From positions 1-64,000 of the forward strand of contig NZ_JAAGLY010000005.1 of the NCBI RefSeq assembly GCF_010548375.1: 64,000 nucleotides of DNA. The letters are read 5' to 3'. The notes under the pieces are model-generated. The model was not told the DNA's origin. It worked only from the letters and a program-made list of their open reading frames with translations, and did not search any database. The number at the start of each line of letters is the position of its first letter. Within the stretch, counting starts at the first letter, position 1. A program made the position numbers and the translations under genes. Source of the DNA: Streptomyces sp. SID13726. GTDB taxonomy: Bacteria; Actinomycetota; Actinomycetes; Streptomycetales; Streptomycetaceae. This document shows positions 41,397-50,451 of this stretch, one piece after another.

Positions 41397-41434
41397 TTGC
41401 GAACACTGTTTCCCTGTGCGTACAGTGTTCGCAA
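41397..41434. promoter_or_regulatory. Perfect 13-bp inverted repeat operator with divergent promoters
   Basis: TTGCGAACACTGT and its exact reverse complement are separated by 12 nt. On the plus strand TTGCGA (41397-41402) and TACAGT (41421-41426) form a -35/-10 pair at 18-bp spacing for the MFS gene; the mirror image gives TTGCGA-18-AACAGT toward the tetR gene. Repressor binding would block both promoters at once. Confidence 0.85.
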
Positions 41435-41472
41435 CGAAGGAACGGTGTTCACGAAGCCGGAGGGGACCTGTC

Positions 41473-43035
41473 ATGGATGCCTTGGAAACCCGCGATCCAC
41501 GCCGCTGGTGGATCCTGGTCGTGCTGTGCCTCAGCTCGCTGGTGCTGGTCGTCGACAGCATGGCGCTGACCGTCGCCGTGCCCGTGATGACCGAGGAGAT
41601 CGGAGCGAGCGCCCAGGACACCCAGTGGATCCTGGACTCCTACATCCTGGTCTTCGCCGGCCTCCTGCTCACCTCCGGCAGCCTCGGCGACCGGTTCGGC
41701 CGCCGCAGGGTGATGCTGATCGGACTCCTGCTCTTCGGGGCCGCCTCCCTGGCCGCGGCCTGGTGCGCCACCCCCGGTGAGGTCATAGCCGTCCGGGTCG
41801 CGATGGGAGTCGGCGGCGCGCTGATCATGCCGTCCACCCTCTCGATCCTCATCACCGTCTTCGACGAGGAGGAGCGCGGCAGGGCGATGGCCGCCTGGAG
41901 CTCGGTGGCGATGCTCGGCCTGGTCGGCAGCCCGGTCCTGGGCGGGATCCTGATCGCCCACTTCTCCTGGCAGTCGATCTTCTACCTCAACGTGCCCGTG
42001 GTGGCGCTCGCGATCGTCGCCGGTCTGGCGCTGATGCCGGAGTCCCGGGCGCCCTGGCAGAAGGCCGACCCGCTGGGCGCGGTGCTGTCAGCGGCCGGGA
42101 TGACCGCCCTGGTCTGGTGGATCATCGAACTCCCGCAGCACGGCGTGTGGACGGCCGCCCTGCCGGTGGCCCTCCTGTCCCTGGCCGGCTTCGTGATCTG
42201 GGAGAACCGCACCGAGTCCCCCATGGTCCCGCTGGTCCTCTTCAAGCACCGGAACTTCAGCGGGGGTTCGCTCTCGCTGGCCCTGGTCCAGATCGGCAAC
42301 GGCGGTCTGCTGCTGGTCCTCACCCAGTACCTCCAGTTCGTGCTCGGCTACTCGCCCGTCAAGGCGGGCCTCGCCTTCCTGCCGCTGGCGGTCACGGCCC
42401 TGCTCGGCAACGGCGTCGGGGTCAAGCTCGCCGCGAAGTACGGCAACCGGTGGGTGATCCTCGCGGGGATGCTGGTGATGGTGGCCTGCTTCACCCTGCT
42501 GACCACGGTCTCGGCGGACTCCGGCTTCACCGTCCCGGCGGTCGCGCTCGGACTGCTCGGCCTCGGCGCGGGTCTGGCGATGCCGGCCGCGGTGGCCGCG
42601 CTGATGGGTACCATCCCCGAGGACAAGGCGGGCGTCGGCTCGGCTCTGAACGACACCGTCCAGCAGGCCGGTACCGCGCTGGGCATCGCGATCCTCGGTT
42701 CGCTCCTGTCGAGCGGCTTCGCGGACCGGATGCCCGAGGGGACGCCGGAGCAGGCGAGGCACTCGATCGCCGGGGCGGTGGCCCTGGGGGACAGCGCTCT
42801 GGTGACGGCGGCCCGCGAGGCCTTCACGGCCTCCATGTCCACGACCTTCACGGTCAGCGCGATCGGAGTCCTGGCGGCGGCGCTGCTGGCGGCGCTGATG
42901 ATGCGCGACGACCGCCGGGGGGCGGAGGGCCCGGAGGGGCCGGCCGCGCGGCCCGAAGGGGCTGACGAGATCGAAGGGGCCGAAGCGGCTGAAGGGGTCG
43001 AGGGGGCTGATCGGGAGACGGAACTCGCCGCGTGA
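41473..43035 (+). CDS. DHA2 (14-TM) MFS multidrug efflux transporter
   Basis: A 520-aa proton-coupled drug exporter. The motif C/DHA2 region LDSYILVFAGLLLTSGSLGD and loop 2-3 RFGRRRVMLIG are typical of QacA/EmrB-type pumps with 14 helices. The C-terminal tail of about 45 residues is a Glu/Gly/Ala-rich repeat (EGPEGPAARPEGADEIEGAE) and probably disordered. ATG 41473 has a GGAGGGGA site. It is controlled by the divergent TetR gene and ends at a U-tract terminator. Confidence 0.92.
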   Translation: MDALETRDPRRWWILVVLCLSSLVLVVDSMALTVAVPVMTEEIGASAQDTQWILDSYILVFAGLLLTSGSLGDRFGRRRVMLIGLLLFGAASLAAAWCATPGEVIAVRVAMGVGGALIMPSTLSILITVFDEEERGRAMAAWSSVAMLGLVGSPVLGGILIAHFSWQSIFYLNVPVVALAIVAGLALMPESRAPWQKADPLGAVLSAAGMTALVWWIIELPQHGVWTAALPVALLSLAGFVIWENRTESPMVPLVLFKHRNFSGGSLSLALVQIGNGGLLLVLTQYLQFVLGYSPVKAGLAFLPLAVTALLGNGVGVKLAAKYGNRWVILAGMLVMVACFTLLTTVSADSGFTVPAVALGLLGLGAGLAMPAAVAALMGTIPEDKAGVGSALNDTVQQAGTALGIAILGSLLSSGFADRMPEGTPEQARHSIAGAVALGDSALVTAAREAFTASMSTTFTVSAIGVLAAALLAALMMRDDRRGAEGPEGPAARPEGADEIEGAEAAEGVEGADRETELAA

Positions 43036-43057
43036 GCCGACGCGGGGAGAGGGCGAC

Positions 43058-43085
43058 GCCCGGAGGGAATGTCCTCCGGGCTTTT
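43058..43085 (+). terminator. Rho-independent terminator with U-run
   Basis: GCCCGGAGG and CCTCCGGGC arms enclose GAATGT and are followed by TTTT, 23 nt after the MFS stop. One of the few classical U-tract terminators in the window. Confidence 0.92.
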
Positions 43086-43146
43086 CCCGTTGGGGTGGCA
43101 GAAAGTTCAACGCTCAACTAAACTCGAAGCACAAGGAGGTACCGAC

Positions 43147-44118
43147 ATGCCAGCAGTGACTGTCGACAACCCGCTGACCCTGCCCCGCGTGGCCGCGCCG
43201 GCAGACGCGGTGGCCCGCCCCGTCCTGGGTGTGACGACGGCGCCCAGCGGCTTCGAGGGCGAGGGCTTCCCGGTACGCAGGGCGTTCGCCGGGATCCACT
43301 ACCGCCACCTCGACCCGTTCATCATGATGGACCAGATGGGCGAGGTGGAGTACGCGCCGGGCGAGCCGAAGGGTACGCCCTGGCATCCGCACCGCGGCTT
43401 CGAGACCGTCACCTACATCATCGACGGGATCTTCGACCACCAGGACTCGCAGGGTGGCGGTGGCACCATCACCAACGGCGACACCCAGTGGATGACGGCC
43501 GGTTCGGGCCTGCTGCACATCGAGGCGCCGCCGGAGTCGCTGGTCATGTCCGGCGGTCTCTTCCACGGCCTCCAGCTGTGGGTGAACCTGCCGGCCAAGG
43601 ACAAGATGATGGCCCCGCGCTACCAGGACATCCGGGGCGGCAACGTGCAGTTGCTGTCGACCCCCGACGGCGGCGCGCTCCTGCGGGTGATCGCCGGTGA
43701 GCTGGACGGCCACGAGGGCCCCGGGGTCACCCACACCCCGATCACGATGATCCACGCGACACTGGCGCCGGGCGCGGAGCTCACGCTGCCGTGGCGGGAG
43801 GACTTCAACGGCCTGGCGTACGTGCTGGCGGGCCGCGGTTCGGTGGGCGCGGAGCGCCGCCCGATCCACCTCGGCCAGACCGCGGTCTTCGGCGCGGGCG
43901 GCTCCCTGACGGTCCGTGCGGACGAGCAGCAGGACTCGAACACACCGGACATGGAGGTCGTCCTCCTGGGCGGCCGCCCGATCCGCGAACCGATGGAGCA
44001 CTACGGCCCGTTCGTCATGAACACCCGTGAGGAACTCCAGCAGGCGTTCGACGACTTCCAGAAGGGGCGGCTGGGGACGATCCCGGCTGTGCACGGAATG
44101 ACCGAGGGCGGGCTGTAG
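43147..44118 (+). CDS. Pirin family protein
   Basis: A 323-aa bicupin of the pirin family. The N-terminal metal-binding cupin residues are visible: His-x-His and His/Glu in TPWHPHRGFETVTYI with a later HIEAPPE. YhaK/pirin proteins bind iron; some have quercetinase activity or regulate metabolism through pyruvate dehydrogenase. The start at ATG 43147 is set by a full AAGGAGGT ribosome-binding site 5 nt upstream. Monocistronic, bounded by two terminators. Confidence 0.93.
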   Translation: MPAVTVDNPLTLPRVAAPADAVARPVLGVTTAPSGFEGEGFPVRRAFAGIHYRHLDPFIMMDQMGEVEYAPGEPKGTPWHPHRGFETVTYIIDGIFDHQDSQGGGGTITNGDTQWMTAGSGLLHIEAPPESLVMSGGLFHGLQLWVNLPAKDKMMAPRYQDIRGGNVQLLSTPDGGALLRVIAGELDGHEGPGVTHTPITMIHATLAPGAELTLPWREDFNGLAYVLAGRGSVGAERRPIHLGQTAVFGAGGSLTVRADEQQDSNTPDMEVVLLGGRPIREPMEHYGPFVMNTREELQQAFDDFQKGRLGTIPAVHGMTEGGL

Positions 44119-44136
44119 GTCCGGTACTGTACGACA

Positions 44137-44177
44137 CAGGCCCGATGCCGCAACTTTGGTTTGCGGCATCGGGCCTG
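44137..44177. terminator. Perfect 17-bp bidirectional terminator
   Basis: CAGGCCCGATGCCGCAA and its exact complement flank a 7-nt loop, between the convergent stops of the pirin gene and the BRO-N gene. Confidence 0.88.
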
Positions 44178-44198
44178 CTCTGTGCAGGCGCTACCGGA

Positions 44199-45068
44199 CT
44201 ACGGCAGTACGTAGAACGGGGCGCCGTTCGGAGTGCGCCCCACCTGGCGTACGCATTCCTGCTCGGACAGCAGCTCCAAGCTGTCCTGGACGCGGTCGGG
44301 CGAAAGCCCGGTGCAGACGGCGATCTCCTCCGCGGTGTAACCGGCGCCGCCGTGCAGCAGTGCCGGGGCCAGGTGGGCGGCCACCGCATGGACGTCCTCG
44401 GTGACGACGAGGTTTCTGGACCTCCAGTTGGCCAGGAGCTGCTGGGGTGTCAGCTCCGGGGCACGGACGGGGCGGGTGCGGTCGTCGGAGCGCCGGAGGG
44501 TCTTGGTGATGTCGCGGAGCATCTCGACGATCGTGTTCTGCTGGTCGTCGATCTGTCGTAGCGTCGCGTCCGTCCTGGCGCTGCGCGCTTCGAGTCGGAC
44601 GAGCGCGTCGGTGAGTTGCTGGGGTACGGCGTAGGCAGTGGTGCCGGTGGGCTGTACAGGCGCTGGGTCCAGTGAGTAGGAGCCGTCGCGCTGGATGGTG
44701 GCGATGACTTCTGAGACCCACTCCTTGAAGGGTCGTGACGTCGGCTTTGTGCAGCCGTTGACCAACCGGATCAGGCCCTGGAGGTCCACCAGGTGCATGT
44801 CTCGGCGCCACTCCCGACCTGCGGGAATGCTGAGAACGTATCCTCCAGTTACGTTCTCAAGAATCTCTCGGTGCTCTGTCGGGACGTGGTCCGTCAGAGT
44901 TTTCCGAGGGTTGGTGTAGCCCAGCTCCTTGAGTAGGTCCACCGCCGGAAACCAGTGCGTCCCGTCCGGCATCGTCAGCCTCCGGACCCGCGCCCCCGTC
45001 GCCGCGAACACGAAGTCGTTGATGTCGATCGCGTCGGGGCGCTGTTCCTTGTTGTTCTGCTCGTCCAT
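44199..45068 (-). CDS. BRO-N domain protein (phage antirepressor-like)
   Basis: A 289-aa protein whose N-terminal ~115 residues match the BRO-N DNA-binding domain (WFPAVDLLKELGYTNPRKTL, MHLVDLQGLIRLVNGCTKP). A coiled region with RLEARSARTDATLRQIDDQQ follows, and the C-terminus (about 215-289) looks like a winged helix (YTAEEIAVCTGLSPDRVQDS). BRO-N occurs in phage antirepressors, but free-standing Streptomyces copies are common and no other phage gene is nearby. Its own promoter region (45069-45213) is comparatively AT-rich. Confidence 0.82.
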   Translation of the reverse strand: MDEQNNKEQRPDAIDINDFVFAATGARVRRLTMPDGTHWFPAVDLLKELGYTNPRKTLTDHVPTEHREILENVTGGYVLSIPAGREWRRDMHLVDLQGLIRLVNGCTKPTSRPFKEWVSEVIATIQRDGSYSLDPAPVQPTGTTAYAVPQQLTDALVRLEARSARTDATLRQIDDQQNTIVEMLRDITKTLRRSDDRTRPVRAPELTPQQLLANWRSRNLVVTEDVHAVAAHLAPALLHGGAGYTAEEIAVCTGLSPDRVQDSLELLSEQECVRQVGRTPNGAPFYVLP

Positions 45069-45213
45069 CGAGCATCACCTCCGCTCGGGAACGTAGGCGT
45101 CGGCTTCTGCAACTGGTGTCTGAAGAATGGCCGTTCACCCGATATAGCGAAAGAAGTATCGATTCAGTCGATGTCGCGGAGCTGTCGACGGCCCCCTGTG
45201 ATCGCCTGACCCC

Positions 45214-46260
45214 ATGCAGCTCCTCCCCACCCCCGTCCGCCGTCTGGCCGCCTGGTGTCTCGTCGTTCTGCTGGTCGCCGGGGTCGGCTATGTCGGGATC
45301 GCGTTGTGTGTGGAGTTCAGGACCGCTGTCGTGCCGGTGTTGCTGGCGTTGCTCGGGACCGCTCTGCTCGGGCCGTTGCACCGGCGGCTGGTCGGGGCCG
45401 GGCTGCATCGGTCGCTGGCCGCCGGGGTGACCTGTGTGGCGGTGGTCGCCGTTGTCGGCGGGGCCGTGTACATCGTGGTCGCCGCGCTCATCGACACCGG
45501 TGACCAGATCCTCGACTCGTTGAAGGACGCCGCCCAGGGGGTGGCCGATCACTTCGGGGCCGCCGGGACCTCGCTCGACGATCTGGCCTCCAACGCCAAG
45601 GAGTTGCTGTCCAAGTTCGGGGGGACCGCCGCCTCCGGGGTCATCAGCGGGGTGAGCGTCGTGGGCGAGAGCATCGCCATGGCCGTACTCGCGCTGCTGC
45701 TCGTGTTCTTCTTCCTGCGGGACTCCCATCTCGCCGTCACCACCCTGCGCTCTTTCGTGCCCCGCTCCTCCGGCGACCTGGTCGAGGCCATGGCGCGACG
45801 GGCGTACGGAGGGGTCGAGGGGTTCATGCGGGGGACGACCCTGATCGCCCTGATCGACGCCCTCTGCATCACCGTCGGGCTGCTGGTCCTCGATGTGCCG
45901 GGGGCCGTCGGGCTGGGCGCGCTCGTCTTCGTCGGGGCCTACATCCCCTACCTCGGCGCCTTCATCTCCGGTGCCGTCGCCGTGCTCGTCGCCTTCGCCG
46001 ACCGGGGGTTCGTGATCGCGCTGTGGGCGCTCGGGGTGGTGCTCGCCGTGCAGGTCCTGGAGGGGCATGTGCTCCAGCCGATGATCCAGAGCCGGACCGT
46101 GCAGATGCATCCCGCGGTCGTCATGCTCGCCATCACCGCCGGGGCCTCCGTCTCCGGGGTCCTCGGGATGCTGCTCGCCGTACCGCTCACCGCCGCCGCC
46201 TTCGGGGTCGTGCACGAGCTGCGGGAGCGCTACTCGGAGACCTCGCCCGAGGACTCGTAG
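45214..46260 (+). CDS. AI-2E family (PerM/YdiK-like) membrane permease
   Basis: A 348-aa membrane protein with about eight predicted helices. The family-defining region is GLGALVFVGAYIPYLGAFIS and the late LEGHVLQPMIQSRTVQMHPA. AI-2E proteins export autoinducer 2 in a few cases, while others are Na+/H+ antiporters or of unknown activity; the substrate cannot be inferred. Its last 31 bp overlap the 3' end of the convergent phosphatase gene. Confidence 0.88.
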   Translation: MQLLPTPVRRLAAWCLVVLLVAGVGYVGIALCVEFRTAVVPVLLALLGTALLGPLHRRLVGAGLHRSLAAGVTCVAVVAVVGGAVYIVVAALIDTGDQILDSLKDAAQGVADHFGAAGTSLDDLASNAKELLSKFGGTAASGVISGVSVVGESIAMAVLALLLVFFFLRDSHLAVTTLRSFVPRSSGDLVEAMARRAYGGVEGFMRGTTLIALIDALCITVGLLVLDVPGAVGLGALVFVGAYIPYLGAFISGAVAVLVAFADRGFVIALWALGVVLAVQVLEGHVLQPMIQSRTVQMHPAVVMLAITAGASVSGVLGMLLAVPLTAAAFGVVHELRERYSETSPEDS

Positions 46261-48353
46261 AACTCGAACCAGATGCTCTTGCCCTCGCCCCGCGGGTCGA
46301 CGCCCCACAGGTCGGCCAGCAGTTCGATCAGCATCAGACCGCGGCCGGAGGAGGCCAGTTCGCCGGGGCGGCGCTTGTGGGGCAGGTCGTCGCTGGTGTC
46401 GGTGACCTCGACGCGCATCCGCCGGTCGCCCGTCTCGCCCCGGACCTCCGCGAGCAGCAGGGCGTCCGCGTCGGTGTGGACGAGGACGTTGGTCAGCATC
46501 TCGGAGAGCAGCAGGACCGCGGAGTCCACCTGGTCGGACGAGGGCCAGTCGTGCAGCAGCTCGCGCAGCTGCTGGCGGGCCACCGCGACCCGCTCCGGTT
46601 CCGCCTGGGCCACCGAGAGCATCGTGCGCCGCACCGCCGGCCGGACCGCGACCGTGTCCGGGCGGCCGCACTCCTCGCCCTGCCGGCACAGCAGCAGCAC
46701 CGCGATGTCGTCCTCACGGCGGTCGGCCAGCGGACCGGTGGTGTGGTGGGAGGAGGGCCCGTGGACGGCCTGGACCAGGGCGTCGGCGAGCCCCTCCAGA
46801 TCGCCGTCGTGGGTCTCCAGGATCGTACGGATGCGCTTCCAGCCGGTCTCGAAGTCATGGCCGCCGGTCTCGATCAGGCCGTCGGTGCAGAGCATCAGCG
46901 TCTCGCCGGGCTCCAGGACGATCCGGGTCGTCGGGTAGTCGGCGTCCGGGTCGATGCCCAGCGGGAGGCCGCCGTCCGTGCGGCGGGCCAGGACCGTGCC
47001 GTCGGCCATGCGGATCGCCGGGTCGGGATGGCCGGCCCGGGCCACCTCCAGGACCCCGCTGCCCGGATCGGCCTCGACGTACAGACAGGTCGCGAAGCGC
47101 GGGTCGACGACGTCCTCGTCGCCCATGCCGTGCAGGAAGCGGGAGGCGCGGGAGAGCACCGCGTCGGGGCGGTGGCCCTCGGAGGCGTAGGCGCGCAGGG
47201 CGATCCGGAGCTGGCCCATCAGCCCGGCCGCCCGCACGTCATGGCCCTGGACGTCCCCGATGACCAGGGCGAAGCGCTCTCCCCCGGGCAGCGGGATCAT
47301 GTCGTACCAGTCGCCGCCGACCTGGAGGCCGCCGCCGGTCGGGACGTAGCGGGCGGCGACGGTCATGCCCGGTATCTCGGGGCCGAGCATGGGCAGCATC
47401 GAGCGCTGGAGGCCGTCGGTCAGCTCCCGCTCCGACTCCTCGACCCCGGCCCGGGAGAGCGCCTGGGCCAGCATCCGCGCCACCGTCGTCAGCACCGAGC
47501 GCTCGTCCGGGGTGAAGGCGACCGGATAGGTGAAGCCCGCCATCCACGCGCCCATGGTGCGGCCCGCGACCGTCAGCGGCAGGAACGCCCAGGACTGGCG
47601 GTCGAAGTGCCGGGCGAGCGGCCAGGTGACCGGGTAGCGCCGCTTGTACTCGTCGGGGGAGGAGAGATAGACCGCGCGGCCGGTGCGCACGACCTCGGCG
47701 GCCGGATAGTCCGTGTCCAGGGCCATGTGGGAGAAGGGGCCCTCGTCGCCGGGCTGCTGACCGTGGTGGCCGATGATCGTCAGCCGGTCGCCCTCGACGC
47801 CGAAGACGGCCAGTCCGTCGGGGCTGAAGCCGGGCATGGACAGGCCCGCGGCGACCCGCAGCACCTCGGCGGTCGAGCGGGCCTCGGCGAGGGCGCGGCC
47901 CGCGTCCAGCAGGAACGCCTCGCGGGAGCGCCGCCAGTCACCGGTGACCGCGGTACGCCCGGCCGGGGTGCCGGGGACCGGTTCGGTGACCTCCTGGAGG
48001 GTGCCGATCAGCTGGAAGGACCGCTTCTCGCGGTTGTACGACGGCTTGGAACGCGAGCGCACCACACGGATGACCCGGCCCTGCTCGTCCATGATCCTGA
48101 TCCGCACCTCGGCGAGGGTGTCCTCGGCGACGGCGAGCCCGACCACGCTGATGATCTCGTTCCAGTCGACCGGGTGCAGACGGGCCCTGGCCTGGGCCTC
48201 CGTGAGCGTGGCCTGCTCGGCGGGCAGCCCGAGCAGCCGGGCCGCCTCGGCGTCGACCGTGACGAGCTCCGTGGCCGTGTCCCACTGCCACAGGCCGGTC
48301 GCGAGGGCGGTGAGGACCTCCCCCACGGCGGGCAGGGGCTCACCAGTGCGCAT
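46230..48353 (-). CDS. PAS-GAF-SpoIIE phosphatase with HATPase_c kinase-like domain
   Basis: A 707-aa multidomain regulator. Residues about 5-125 form a PAS domain, 145-300 a GAF domain, 325-545 a PP2C/SpoIIE phosphatase (GGDWYDMIPL, IGDVQGHD, LCTDGLIE, REDDIAVLLL with metal Asp residues) and 560-700 an anti-sigma-factor-type HATPase (LLLSEMLTNVLVHTD, SGRGLMLIELLAD). Such proteins control partner-switching sigma-factor pathways by dephosphorylating and phosphorylating anti-anti-sigma factors. No partner gene is adjacent. The 3' end overlaps the AI-2E gene tail to tail. Confidence 0.92.
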   Translation of the reverse strand: MRTGEPLPAVGEVLTALATGLWQWDTATELVTVDAEAARLLGLPAEQATLTEAQARARLHPVDWNEIISVVGLAVAEDTLAEVRIRIMDEQGRVIRVVRSRSKPSYNREKRSFQLIGTLQEVTEPVPGTPAGRTAVTGDWRRSREAFLLDAGRALAEARSTAEVLRVAAGLSMPGFSPDGLAVFGVEGDRLTIIGHHGQQPGDEGPFSHMALDTDYPAAEVVRTGRAVYLSSPDEYKRRYPVTWPLARHFDRQSWAFLPLTVAGRTMGAWMAGFTYPVAFTPDERSVLTTVARMLAQALSRAGVEESERELTDGLQRSMLPMLGPEIPGMTVAARYVPTGGGLQVGGDWYDMIPLPGGERFALVIGDVQGHDVRAAGLMGQLRIALRAYASEGHRPDAVLSRASRFLHGMGDEDVVDPRFATCLYVEADPGSGVLEVARAGHPDPAIRMADGTVLARRTDGGLPLGIDPDADYPTTRIVLEPGETLMLCTDGLIETGGHDFETGWKRIRTILETHDGDLEGLADALVQAVHGPSSHHTTGPLADRREDDIAVLLLCRQGEECGRPDTVAVRPAVRRTMLSVAQAEPERVAVARQQLRELLHDWPSSDQVDSAVLLLSEMLTNVLVHTDADALLLAEVRGETGDRRMRVEVTDTSDDLPHKRRPGELASSGRGLMLIELLADLWGVDPRGEGKSIWFEFYESSGEVSE

Positions 48354-48448
48354 TGCCCCACTTTAAGAACAGGAGATCCCCGAGTGCCACTGTTCGCCGA
48401 GTCGTAATGGTGGGGAGGCGATCTCGGGGGCCCCGGTAGGCTGGGTGC

Positions 48449-48464
48449 TGTTTCACGTGAAACA
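48449..48464. other. parS: parS chromosome-partition site, perfect 16-bp consensus
   Basis: TGTTTCACGTGAAACA is the full ParB-binding consensus and a perfect palindrome. It lies in the intergenic region between the phosphatase gene and aspS, 33 bp before the aspS start, where it may also affect aspS transcription when ParB is bound. Confidence 0.95.
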
Positions 48465-48496
48465 CACCCCGATCCGCGAAGGCTGGATGAACGACG

Positions 48497-50260
48497 ATGC
48501 ATCGGTACAGGTCCCACACCTGCGGCGAGCTCCGCTCCTCTGACGTCGGCACCGACGTCCGGCTGAGTGGCTGGCTGCACAATCGGCGCGACCTGGGCGG
48601 CATCCTCTTCATCGATCTGCGCGACCACTACGGCATCACGCAGCTGGTCGCCCGTCCCGGCACCCCCGCCTACGAGGCCCTCGACAAGGTGACCAAGGAG
48701 TCGACGGTCCGCGTCGACGGCAAGGTCGTCTCCCGGGGCGGCGAGAACATCAACCCGGAGCTGCCCACCGGCGAGATCGAGGTCGAGGTCGGCGAGGTCG
48801 AGCTGCTCGGCGCGGCTGCCCCGCTGCCGTTCACGATCAACGCCGAGGACGGCGTCAACGAGGAGCGGCGCCTTGAGTACCGCTTCCTCGACCTGCGCCG
48901 CGAGCGCATGCACAAGAACATCATGCTGCGCTCTTCGGTGATCGCCTCGATCCGCTCGAAGATGGTCGCGCTGGGCTTCAACGAGATGGCGACCCCGATC
49001 CTGTCCGCCACCTCCCCCGAGGGCGCGCGCGACTTCGTGGTCCCCTCCCGTCTGAACCCGGGCAAGTTCTACGCCCTCCCCCAGGCGCCGCAGCAGTTCA
49101 AGCAGCTGCTGATGATCTCCGGCTTCGACCGCTACTTCCAGATCGCGCCCTGCTTCCGGGACGAGGACGCGCGCGCGGACCGTTCGCCGGGCGAGTTCTA
49201 CCAGCTCGACGTCGAGATGAGCTTCGTCGAGCAGGAGGACGTCTTCCAGCCGATCGAGCGGCTGATGACGGAGCTGTTCACGGAGTTCGGCGGCGGCCGT
49301 GAGGTCACCTCGCCGTTCCCGCGCATCCCGTTCCGCGAGTCGATGCTGAAGTACGGCTCGGACAAGCCGGACCTGCGCGCCCAGCTGGAGCTCGTCGACA
49401 TCACCGACGTCTTCGAGGGCTCGGAGTTCAAGGCGTTCGCCGGCAAGCACGTGCGGGCGCTCGCGGTGCCGGATGTCTCCGCGCAGCCCCGGAAGTTCTT
49501 CGACCAGCTCGGTGACTACGCGGTCTCGCAGGGCGCCAAGGGTCTGGCCTGGGTCCGGGTGGCCGAGGACGGTTCGCTGTCCGGCCCGATCGCGAAGTTC
49601 CTCACCGAGGAGAACGTCGCGGAGCTGACCAAGCGGCTCTCCCTGGCCGCCGGTCACGCGGTGTTCTTCGGTGCGGGCGAGTTCGACGAGGTCTCGAAGA
49701 TCATGGGCGCGGTCCGCGTCGAGGCCGCCAAGCGCGCCGGGCACTTCGAGGAGGGCGTCTTCCGGTTCTGCTGGATCGTCGACTTCCCGATGTACGAGAA
49801 GGACGAGGAGACCGGCGCGATCGACTTTTCGCACAACCCGTTCTCCATGCCGCAGGGCGGCCTTGAGGCCCTGGAGACCCAGGACCCGCTGGACATCCTG
49901 GGCTGGCAGTACGACATCGTCTGCAACGGCGTCGAGCTGTCCTCCGGCGCGATCCGGAACCACGAGCCGGACATCATGCTGAAGGCGTTCGAGATCGCGG
50001 GCTACGACCGCGAGACCGTCGAGGAGAAGTTCGCGGGCATGCTGCGCGCGTTCCGCTTCGGCGCCCCGCCGCACGGCGGGATCGCCCCCGGCGTCGACCG
50101 GATCGTCATGCTCCTCGCCGACGAGCCGAACATCCGCGAGACCATCTCCTTCCCGCTCAACGGCAACGCCCAGGACCTCATGATGGGCGCGCCGACGGAG
50201 CTGGAGGAGACGCGGCTGAGGGAGCTGCACCTGTCGGTGCGCAAGCCGCAGCCGAAGTAG
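48497..50260 (+). CDS. aspS: Aspartyl-tRNA synthetase
   Basis: A 587-aa class IIb synthetase charging tRNA-Asp. The N-terminal OB-fold anticodon-binding domain (GWLHNRRDLGGILFIDLRD) is followed by the catalytic core with motif 2 (CFRDEDARADRSPGEFYQLD), the bacterial GAD insertion domain and motif 3 (GGIAPGVDRIVMLL). Size is that of the long bacterial type. Whether it is discriminating or also charges tRNA-Asn for the GatCAB route cannot be decided by eye. parS lies immediately upstream. Confidence 0.97.
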   Translation: MHRYRSHTCGELRSSDVGTDVRLSGWLHNRRDLGGILFIDLRDHYGITQLVARPGTPAYEALDKVTKESTVRVDGKVVSRGGENINPELPTGEIEVEVGEVELLGAAAPLPFTINAEDGVNEERRLEYRFLDLRRERMHKNIMLRSSVIASIRSKMVALGFNEMATPILSATSPEGARDFVVPSRLNPGKFYALPQAPQQFKQLLMISGFDRYFQIAPCFRDEDARADRSPGEFYQLDVEMSFVEQEDVFQPIERLMTELFTEFGGGREVTSPFPRIPFRESMLKYGSDKPDLRAQLELVDITDVFEGSEFKAFAGKHVRALAVPDVSAQPRKFFDQLGDYAVSQGAKGLAWVRVAEDGSLSGPIAKFLTEENVAELTKRLSLAAGHAVFFGAGEFDEVSKIMGAVRVEAAKRAGHFEEGVFRFCWIVDFPMYEKDEETGAIDFSHNPFSMPQGGLEALETQDPLDILGWQYDIVCNGVELSSGAIRNHEPDIMLKAFEIAGYDRETVEEKFAGMLRAFRFGAPPHGGIAPGVDRIVMLLADEPNIRETISFPLNGNAQDLMMGAPTELEETRLRELHLSVRKPQPK

Positions 50261-50280
50261 ATCGGCACAGCCGTAGCGCC

Positions 50281-50314
50281 CAGGGCGTGCCGCCGGATCC
50301 GGTGGCACGCCCTG
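50281..50314 (+). terminator. aspS terminator, 17-bp stem
   Basis: CAGGGCGTGCCGCCGGA pairs with TCCGGTGGCACGCCCTG with one G-U pair and essentially no loop beyond the central TCCGGA-type turn; TTTG follows. It begins 20 nt after the aspS stop. Confidence 0.88.
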
Positions 50315-50451
50315 TTTGCGGGCACCGGCGACGCCTCACGCGCCCTTGCTCGCAGAGTCTCGGCGGACGCGTGCAGCCCTGGTTTGCAGGTCCTGGCGAT
50401 ACCGTCACGCGTCCCTGGCTTGCGGGTCTCGGCAACGGTGTGCGCCTGCAC
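50311..50451. repeat. Four degenerate ~35-40-bp direct repeats downstream of aspS
   Basis: Four imperfect units share the core CCCTGG-TTGCGGGTCTCGGC followed by a TCACGCGT-like segment. They fill most of the gene-free region 50261-50657. No reading frame here has coding bias. The rest of the region (50452-50657) holds an AT-richer patch before the dioxygenase gene and no other recognisable element. Confidence 0.6.

Noticed and set aside
44199..45068. Prophage remnant suggested by the BRO-N gene
   Set aside because: No integrase, terminase or structural genes, no att-like repeats, and typical composition; stand-alone BRO-N proteins are common in Streptomyces.
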